From assembly GCA_009886305.1 (NCBI GenBank), contig QXZO01000141.1:572-12389 (forward strand): a stretch of 11,818 nt of DNA. The letters are read 5' to 3'. Every line of letters begins with the position of its first letter. Position 1 is the first letter of the stretch. The stretch is from Betaproteobacteria bacterium (GTDB lineage: Bacteria; Pseudomonadota; Gammaproteobacteria; Burkholderiales; Eutrophovitaceae). The notes beneath the pieces are model-generated. The model saw only the letters and a list, made by a program, of their open reading frames with translations. It made no database searches and had not been told where the DNA came from. Positions 7,075 to 11,818 of the stretch are shown here, piece after piece. Position numbers and translations under genes: made by a program.

Positions 7075-8205
7075 ATGACAGAAGACTTATCAGATCAAGC
7101 TGCAATCCTTGTTATGTTTAAAGCGCACCTAGCCGAAAATAACAATTGGCTAGATTTTGCCTCGTTTATGCATCACGCACTATTTGACCCTAAATACGGT
7201 TATTACATGCGGGACACTTACAAATTTGGATCTCGAGGAGATTTTATCACTGCGCCGGAGATAAGTGATCTTTTTGGACGGACGGTTGCCAAACAATGCG
7301 CACAAATTATACAAATGACTGGCGGAAGTATTCTGGAGCTTGGAGGCGGCAGCGGCGTCCTCGGGTCTGATATTCTGCTTGAGCTAGACAGGATGGATCA
7401 TACTTTGGATGAGTATTTATTCTTTGAGCCTAGCGCAGCACTGACTGGGCGACAAAAAGATCGGATTGCTCGCCTGGCACCCAACATTAGGAGTAGGGTT
7501 CGTTGGGTCAGTGAGCTCCCAAAAAATTTTACCGGTATCATTTTGGCAAACGAGGTATTTGATGCGCTTCCCGTCCATCTACTGTCGTTAAACGTTAATG
7601 GGTGGCAAGAACGAGGTGTAGTTGTAGATAATGAATCTTTGGTTTGGCAAGATCGTCCGATTGAAGACGAGCGGCTGTATCACGCAATTGATGGCTTAGA
7701 TGTCAATTTTCCTTACGTTACAGAAGTTTGTTTAGCGGTAAATAGTCTTGTTAATGAGTTATCACAAAGCCTAGATGTCGGGGCGATTCTTGCCTTTGAT
7801 TATGGTTACGAACACTCTAGTTATTATCATCCGAACCGGAGAGATGGAACGCTGAGTTGTCATTATCAACATAAGGTGGATTCTGACCCTCTCGAACGCC
7901 TTGGACATAAAGACATCACTGCTCATGTTGATTTCTCCAGGCTTGCGCATGCTGCGCATGACGTTGGTCTAGAGGTCTCTGGATATGTGAGCCAAGCAGA
8001 TTTTTTGGTGAATTGTGGCTTCACAGATTTGTTGGCAGCCATCGATCCTGAGCAGATGGATGCCTATTTGCCTGCTGCGTCAGCTGCACAAAAATTATTA
8101 TCTCCAACCGTTATGGGGGAGATGTTCAAGGTAATATCTCTTACCCGCGGAATTAATGAACCGCTATTTGGTTTCAGCCACAGGGACAGGCGGCATATGC
8201 TATGA
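7075..8205 (+). CDS. SAM-dependent methyltransferase of the MidA/NDUFAF7 family
   Basis: A 376-residue class I methyltransferase (the former DUF185 family). Family signatures are seen in order: the N-terminal FASFMHHALFDPKYGYYMRDTYKFGSRGDFITAPEISDLFG, which is diagnostic, the SAM-binding ILELGGGSGVLGSDIL (about 86-101), and ILANEVFDALPVHLL. The cofactor-side LAFDYGYEHSSYY and an ITAHVDFSRLA segment follow. The mitochondrial relative NDUFAF7 dimethylates an arginine of a complex I subunit. The bacterial target is not established to my knowledge. AAGGAA (7059-7064) stands 10 nt before the ATG. A three-codon out-of-frame ATG at 7067 (M-D-K-stop) overlaps it and is probably fortuitous. Its stop overlaps the mpl start by 4 nt (ATGA), so the two are co-translated. 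Its position opposite the pterin operon and ahead of cell-wall recycling does not explain its role. Confidence 0.9.
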   Translation: MTEDLSDQAAILVMFKAHLAENNNWLDFASFMHHALFDPKYGYYMRDTYKFGSRGDFITAPEISDLFGRTVAKQCAQIIQMTGGSILELGGGSGVLGSDILLELDRMDHTLDEYLFFEPSAALTGRQKDRIARLAPNIRSRVRWVSELPKNFTGIILANEVFDALPVHLLSLNVNGWQERGVVVDNESLVWQDRPIEDERLYHAIDGLDVNFPYVTEVCLAVNSLVNELSQSLDVGAILAFDYGYEHSSYYHPNRRDGTLSCHYQHKVDSDPLERLGHKDITAHVDFSRLAHAAHDVGLEVSGYVSQADFLVNCGFTDLLAAIDPEQMDAYLPAASAAQKLLSPTVMGEMFKVISLTRGINEPLFGFSHRDRRHML

Positions 8206-9575
8206 CAACAAAAAGCGAAACACATATCCATATTCTAGGAATCTGTGGCAGCTTTATGGGCGGTGTAGCAGCTATCGCAAAGCAAGCTGGATTTAAAGTC
8301 ACCGGGTGTGATGAGGGGGTTTATCCCCCAATGAGCTTGCAACTTGAGTCAATGGATATTGATCTTATAGAGGGTTGGGATGTTGGTCAGCTCGCTTTGA
8401 AGCCCGACCTGTATGTCATTGGTAACGTGGTGTCTCGAGGTAATCCTTTAATGGAAGAAGTACTCAATCGTAATTTACCTTATATCTCAGGACCTCAGTG
8501 GTTGCATGAGTCGGTTCTAAGGTCCAAATGGGTATTGGCTGTTGGGGGAACACACGGAAAGACTACCACCACTGCTATGTTAGCGACAATTCTCGATTAT
8601 GCAGGATTGAACCCAGGTTTTTTAGTAGGTGGTCTTCCAACCGATTTTGATTTGTCGTCGAGATTTACTGAGTCAAATTTCTTTGTCATTGAGGCCGACG
8701 AATATGACACAGCATTTTTCGATAAGCGATCTAAATTTTTACATTATCATCCGCGGACATTAGTGTTGAACAATCTCGAGTATGATCATGCGGATATTTT
8801 TCCGAACCTTGAGGCAATCGAGACACAGTTCCATCACTTGATGAGAACGGTTCCCAGAACTGGGGCTGTAATTACCAATCAGAACAGTTTGGCTTTGAAC
8901 CGTGTGATCGAGCGCGGATGTTGGTCAGAAATTATTCCCTTTGGGACGCCTGAAAACTGGACATACCAAAGTGTAGGCAATGGGACTCGGATAGAGCTAT
9001 TGAATAACAACCGGCCTCAAGGCGCCTATGAGCCAGATTTCTTTGGTGCTCATAATTTGGACAATGCTTTGGCTGCGGTATTAGCTGCTCAGCATTGCGG
9101 CGTTCCGATTGAGGTTGGATTAAGGGCGTTAGAAAAATACCGAGGCGTGAGACGTCGGCTGGAGCTTCGCGGTGAGGCGAAAAATATCAAGGTCTATGAC
9201 GATTTTGCCCACCACCCAACGGCGATAAGGTCAACTATCTCGGCGGTCAAGCAGCGACACCCCGACGCCAGGGTGTTGGCTGTTTTTGAGCCGCGCTCCA
9301 ATAGCATGAAAATGGGACATCATAATGATTCTTTGCCAGCCAGTCTGGATATTGCAGACCTTGTTTATTGCTACACGAAGGGGCTCGATTGGAATGCGGC
9401 TGAATTGTTCAGAGCAATGGATAAGAAAGTAAGTCTATTCGAGGATATACCAATGATGACCCGAGCTATTGTGAATAGTGCCTTGCCGGGAGACTTCATA
9501 TTAGTTATGAGTAACGGCGGGTTTCAGAATATTCATGAGAAGATCCTAGATCTTCTAGGATCGAAAGTGAATTAA
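8202..9575 (+). CDS. mpl: UDP-N-acetylmuramate:L-alanyl-gamma-D-glutamyl-meso-diaminopimelate ligase (Mpl)
   Basis: A Mur-ligase-family enzyme that joins recycled murein tripeptide to UDP-MurNAc in the cytosol, saving de novo synthesis by MurC, MurD and MurE. The 457 residues fit Mpl. The N-terminal UDP-binding domain opens with HIHILGICGSFMGGVAAIAKQAG, where Mpl has GxCGTxMG-like sequence. The ATP P-loop is GGTHGKTTTT (115-124, Lys119). The central domain has VIEADEYDTAFFDKRSKF and LNNLEYDHADIF, the latter typical of Mpl rather than MurC. The C-terminal domain has AHNLDNALAAV, YDDFAHHPTAI and FEPRSNSMKMG. The start overlaps the midA stop by 4 nt and the stop overlaps the yqiA start by 1 nt. 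The last codons contain a perfect hairpin described separately. MurC is the nearest alternative but is less likely given these motifs. Confidence 0.96.
   Translation: MTTKSETHIHILGICGSFMGGVAAIAKQAGFKVTGCDEGVYPPMSLQLESMDIDLIEGWDVGQLALKPDLYVIGNVVSRGNPLMEEVLNRNLPYISGPQWLHESVLRSKWVLAVGGTHGKTTTTAMLATILDYAGLNPGFLVGGLPTDFDLSSRFTESNFFVIEADEYDTAFFDKRSKFLHYHPRTLVLNNLEYDHADIFPNLEAIETQFHHLMRTVPRTGAVITNQNSLALNRVIERGCWSEIIPFGTPENWTYQSVGNGTRIELLNNNRPQGAYEPDFFGAHNLDNALAAVLAAQHCGVPIEVGLRALEKYRGVRRRLELRGEAKNIKVYDDFAHHPTAIRSTISAVKQRHPDARVLAVFEPRSNSMKMGHHNDSLPASLDIADLVYCYTKGLDWNAAELFRAMDKKVSLFEDIPMMTRAIVNSALPGDFILVMSNGGFQNIHEKILDLLGSKVN
9542..9562 (+). repeat. Perfect 9-bp inverted repeat at the 3' end of mpl
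   Basis: GATCCTAGA (9542-9550) and TCTAGGATC (9554-9562) flank a 3-nt loop within the final mpl codons (ILDLLGS). The 3' arm contains AGGA (9557-9560), 14 nt before the yqiA ATG and the only purine-rich Shine-Dalgarno-like tetramer close by. No T-run follows, so it is not an intrinsic terminator. A role in tying yqiA translation to mpl translation is possible. Confidence 0.6.
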
Positions 9576-10162
9576 TGAAGTTAATTATTTACGCGCACGG
9601 TTTCAATAGTTCTTCTTCTTCCTACAAAGCGCGTTTACTCGCGAAGTTGATTCAGGAGCAGGGCTCCGAGGTTGATTTTTGGTGTCCAAATCTGCCTCAC
9701 TGGCCGCAGGAAGCGGTGGAGGTCTTGAGTGGCAAAATTAAGACACGACCTATCAACGATGTAGTCTTAGTTGGCAGCTCTTTGGGTGGGTTTTATGCAA
9801 CGCACTTGTCTGAACATTTAGGGTGCAGATCCATCATAATAAATCCTGCAATCACGCCTCATATTGGATTAATAAATTATGTTGGCCCTCAAAAAAATCT
9901 TTATACGCATGAGCAATATGAATTTACGAGTCAGCATTTGGAGCAGTTTGAAGCCATGTACACACCTGAGCTTAAAAGTCCTGAGAAATTATTCCTTATG
10001 CACACCACCGGCGATGAGCTTTTAGATTGGAGAGTAGCCGTCCATTACTATAAAAAGTCAAAGCGATTAATAGTTTCGGGTAGCGATCATGGCTTCAGTA
10101 ACTTTGAAGATTACGTTGATATCGTTTTATCACATGTAATGGATTTCTCGGTATCTGCATGA
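9575..10162 (+). CDS. YqiA-type alpha/beta-hydrolase, putative esterase
   Basis: A compact 195-residue alpha/beta-hydrolase of the YqiA/YcfP group (UPF0227-like). E. coli YqiA shows esterase activity, but its natural substrate is not known to me. The opening IIYAHGFNSSSSSYKARLL holds the HGF oxyanion-hole motif. The nucleophile elbow is GSSLGG (Ser69). The family-typical INPAITPH follows. The acid is probably Asp147 (HTTGDELLDW), with Asp151 as an alternative, and the catalytic His is His172 (SGSDHGFSNFEDY). There is no signal peptide, so it is cytosolic. The ATG shares one base with the mpl stop, and it probably depends on ribosomes finishing mpl. Its place between mpl and an RNB ribonuclease is one I recall from other betaproteobacteria. 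Confidence 0.85.
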   Translation: MKLIIYAHGFNSSSSSYKARLLAKLIQEQGSEVDFWCPNLPHWPQEAVEVLSGKIKTRPINDVVLVGSSLGGFYATHLSEHLGCRSIIINPAITPHIGLINYVGPQKNLYTHEQYEFTSQHLEQFEAMYTPELKSPEKLFLMHTTGDELLDWRVAVHYYKKSKRLIVSGSDHGFSNFEDYVDIVLSHVMDFSVSA

Positions 10163-10216
10163 TGCAAAGTGAATATTTTTTAAATAATTTCAATAACAGT
10201 TGAAGGTAAAGTTTTC

Positions 10217-11818
10217 GTGAATGTAGTGTATTTGGAGTCTGGCGCCCTGAAGGTTGGCCGAGTTTTGAAAGAGACCGGTGCTTCTCTTCAGGTCCAAAGT
10301 CAATTTGGGAAGAAGATTAAAGTTAAAGCAAACCACGTGTTTTTCTTCTTCGACCACGCGCACCCTGATGAGTTTTTCAATTCTTCACAAGAGCTTGCAA
10401 AAAGTATTGATCCCGACCTGCTTTGGGAGGCTTTTGACGGTGATGAACAAGTTCATTCAGTAGTCGCAAAAGCATTTTATGGCGAGTCCATCACAAAAGA
10501 GCAGGAAGCCAGTGTGTTGAAGGTTTTGTTTGATCATCCGACCCATTTTTACAAAAAGGGTCACGGAAATTTCAAGCCTGCGAATCCTGACGCATTAAAA
10601 GCTGCTAAAGCGTCCTTAGAGCTCAAGAAACAGCGTGAGATATTACTCCTGAGCTACGTAGAACAATTATCTAGCTTCGCAGTCCCGCCTGAGTTTATTG
10701 AGAAGTTACCTCGATTATTGTATGGCCCTGATAAAAATGAGTTAGAGGAAAAAGCAATTGAGCAGGCTTGTCTCAATTTAAAAATAGGAAAGCACGGACT
10801 TTTTTCTAGACTTTCCATCATGCCTGAACCTGAAGACTTCCATTTAGGCCAATTTATCTACGATCAATTTAACGATACCCCGAAACACAGGAATGATACG
10901 TTGGTCCCTCAAATAGAGAATTTGCCCGAGGGTCCAACGACGGCATTCAGTATTGATGATGCCTCAACGACGGAAATTGATGATGCGTTTTCGTTGACCG
11001 AGCATGAAAATGGAGGCTGGAGACTCGGCATACACATTGCCGCGCCTGGGCTGTGTATTCAGGCGGACTCTTCGCTGGATAAAGAGCTGCGATCAAGAAT
11101 GTCGACGATTTATCATCCAGCGGGCAAACTTACAATGTCACCACCGAGGGTCGTGGAGCAATTTAGTCTATCTAAGGGAAATCGAGCGCCTGTAGTATCA
11201 CTTTATGCTGATTTAGATTCTGAATACTTCGTTACCAATACTGAGTCGAAGATTGAAACCCTTGAGGTCCAAGATAACTTGGATTTGGCAATCATAGACG
11301 AATATTTTAATCCTGATTTGGGCGTTAACCAAGCAACGGATTGTCCTAGGGGTCGTGACTTACATTTACTTTATCAATTCGCAACTCGGTTACGTGACCT
11401 CAGAGGAGAAAATCATTCTCACATCCATCGTAAGGAATATAGCTTTGAAGTCCTGGATGGGGTGGTTCAAATTATGCCGCGTAAACGTGGTTCACCCGTT
11501 GATGTGATTGTTTCGGAGCTAATGATATTTGCGAACAGCTCTTGGGGGGCTGAACTTAAGAGGGCGGAAATAGCTGCGTTATATCGCGTAAAAACTAAGT
11601 CCAAGACAGGTTTGTCTACCTTGCCTCTGCCTCATGAGACCATGGGGTTGGATGCTTATGTTTGGGTGAGTAGCCCATTGAGACGTTACGTTGATTTGGT
11701 TAATCAGCGCCAGTTAATATCACACGTTTTATCTCATGAACCGGTATACAGTGTCTCTAGCGAGGAACTGCATAGTATTGTTTATGATTTTGAAACTAAG
11801 TACGGACAATACGCTGAT
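10217..11818 (+). CDS. RNB-domain exoribonuclease (RNase II/VacB family), GTG start, 3' end outside window
   Basis: One uninterrupted frame of 534 codons runs from a GTG to the last base of the window. The start is supported by GAAGG (10202-10206) at 10 nt and by the beginning MNVVYLESGALKVGRVL, which resembles the betaproteobacterial members I recall. Family enzymes degrade RNA 3' to 5' with a metal-dependent RNB domain. Residues 1-240 form an alpha-rich N-terminal region without an obvious cold-shock RNP motif. The RNB active site is FSIDDASTTEIDDAF with Asp247, Asp255 and Asp256. The usual first Asp of the DxDD cluster is Glu253. SPLRRYVDLVNQRQL (485-499) carries the conserved arginines. 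The end of RNB and any S1 domain lie beyond the window. It is 54 bp after yqiA with no terminator between, so it is probably in the same operon. RNase II versus a VacB-like subfamily cannot be settled here. Confidence 0.93.
   Translation, partial: MNVVYLESGALKVGRVLKETGASLQVQSQFGKKIKVKANHVFFFFDHAHPDEFFNSSQELAKSIDPDLLWEAFDGDEQVHSVVAKAFYGESITKEQEASVLKVLFDHPTHFYKKGHGNFKPANPDALKAAKASLELKKQREILLLSYVEQLSSFAVPPEFIEKLPRLLYGPDKNELEEKAIEQACLNLKIGKHGLFSRLSIMPEPEDFHLGQFIYDQFNDTPKHRNDTLVPQIENLPEGPTTAFSIDDASTTEIDDAFSLTEHENGGWRLGIHIAAPGLCIQADSSLDKELRSRMSTIYHPAGKLTMSPPRVVEQFSLSKGNRAPVVSLYADLDSEYFVTNTESKIETLEVQDNLDLAIIDEYFNPDLGVNQATDCPRGRDLHLLYQFATRLRDLRGENHSHIHRKEYSFEVLDGVVQIMPRKRGSPVDVIVSELMIFANSSWGAELKRAEIAALYRVKTKSKTGLSTLPLPHETMGLDAYVWVSSPLRRYVDLVNQRQLISHVLSHEPVYSVSSEELHSIVYDFETKYGQYAD

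Noticed and set aside
7067..7078. Three-codon upstream ORF (ATG GAT AAA TGA) as a regulatory leader of midA
   Set aside because: Its ATG sits only 2 nt after the Shine-Dalgarno-like AAGGAA, too close for initiation, and such a short frame easily occurs by chance.
11004..11195. Plus-strand 63-residue frame as a gene
   Set aside because: It is an out-of-frame shadow of the RNB ribonuclease, whose frame is open from 10217 to the window end and holds the catalytic motif.

Overview
The window looks like ordinary chromosomal DNA from a low-to-moderate GC betaproteobacterium, probably Burkholderiales-like. This rests on gene content and order, not on any database search. An LpxL-type acyltransferase lies divergent to metK, ahcY is preceded by an S-adenosylhomocysteine (SAH) riboswitch, and there is a pteridine-reductase-like SDR/folB/ttcA run. 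That run is divergent to a MidA/mpl/yqiA/RNB-ribonuclease run. Every coding stretch has a recognisable family, and I see no insertion sequence, phage gene, CRISPR array, tRNA or rRNA.

Positions 1-1796: the 5' part of a lipid A acyltransferase gene (minus strand, cut by the window edge) and metK (plus strand) are divergent, with 76 bp between their starts. Positions 1779-3477 hold the best-resolved regulatory unit. A candidate sigma70-type promoter at the end of metK is followed by an SAH riboswitch aptamer, an overlapping intrinsic terminator, a strong Shine-Dalgarno, ahcY, and a strong terminator. MetK makes SAM, methyltransferases turn it into SAH, and AhcY removes the SAH. The arrangement suggests that SAH itself switches on ahcY by antitermination.

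Positions 3551-4783 (minus strand) encode a class V PLP aminotransferase of the alanine/serine-glyoxylate family, convergent with ahcY. Positions 4890-6950 (minus strand) hold a likely three-gene operon in the order pteridine-reductase-like SDR, folB, ttcA, with gaps of 25 and 2 bp. This joins pterin/folate chemistry to tRNA 2-thiocytidine formation.

Positions 7075-11818 (plus strand) hold a second likely operon: a MidA/NDUFAF7-type methyltransferase, mpl (murein tripeptide recycling), a YqiA-type esterase, and a GTG-started RNB exoribonuclease that runs off the window. The first three overlap by 4 and 1 nt.

I found no convincing undescribed system. The points most worth a second look are the riboswitch/terminator overlap upstream of ahcY, the PTR1-like catalytic Asp in the SDR beside folB, the perfect hairpin at the mpl/yqiA junction, and the Asp-to-Glu change in the RNB active-site motif.
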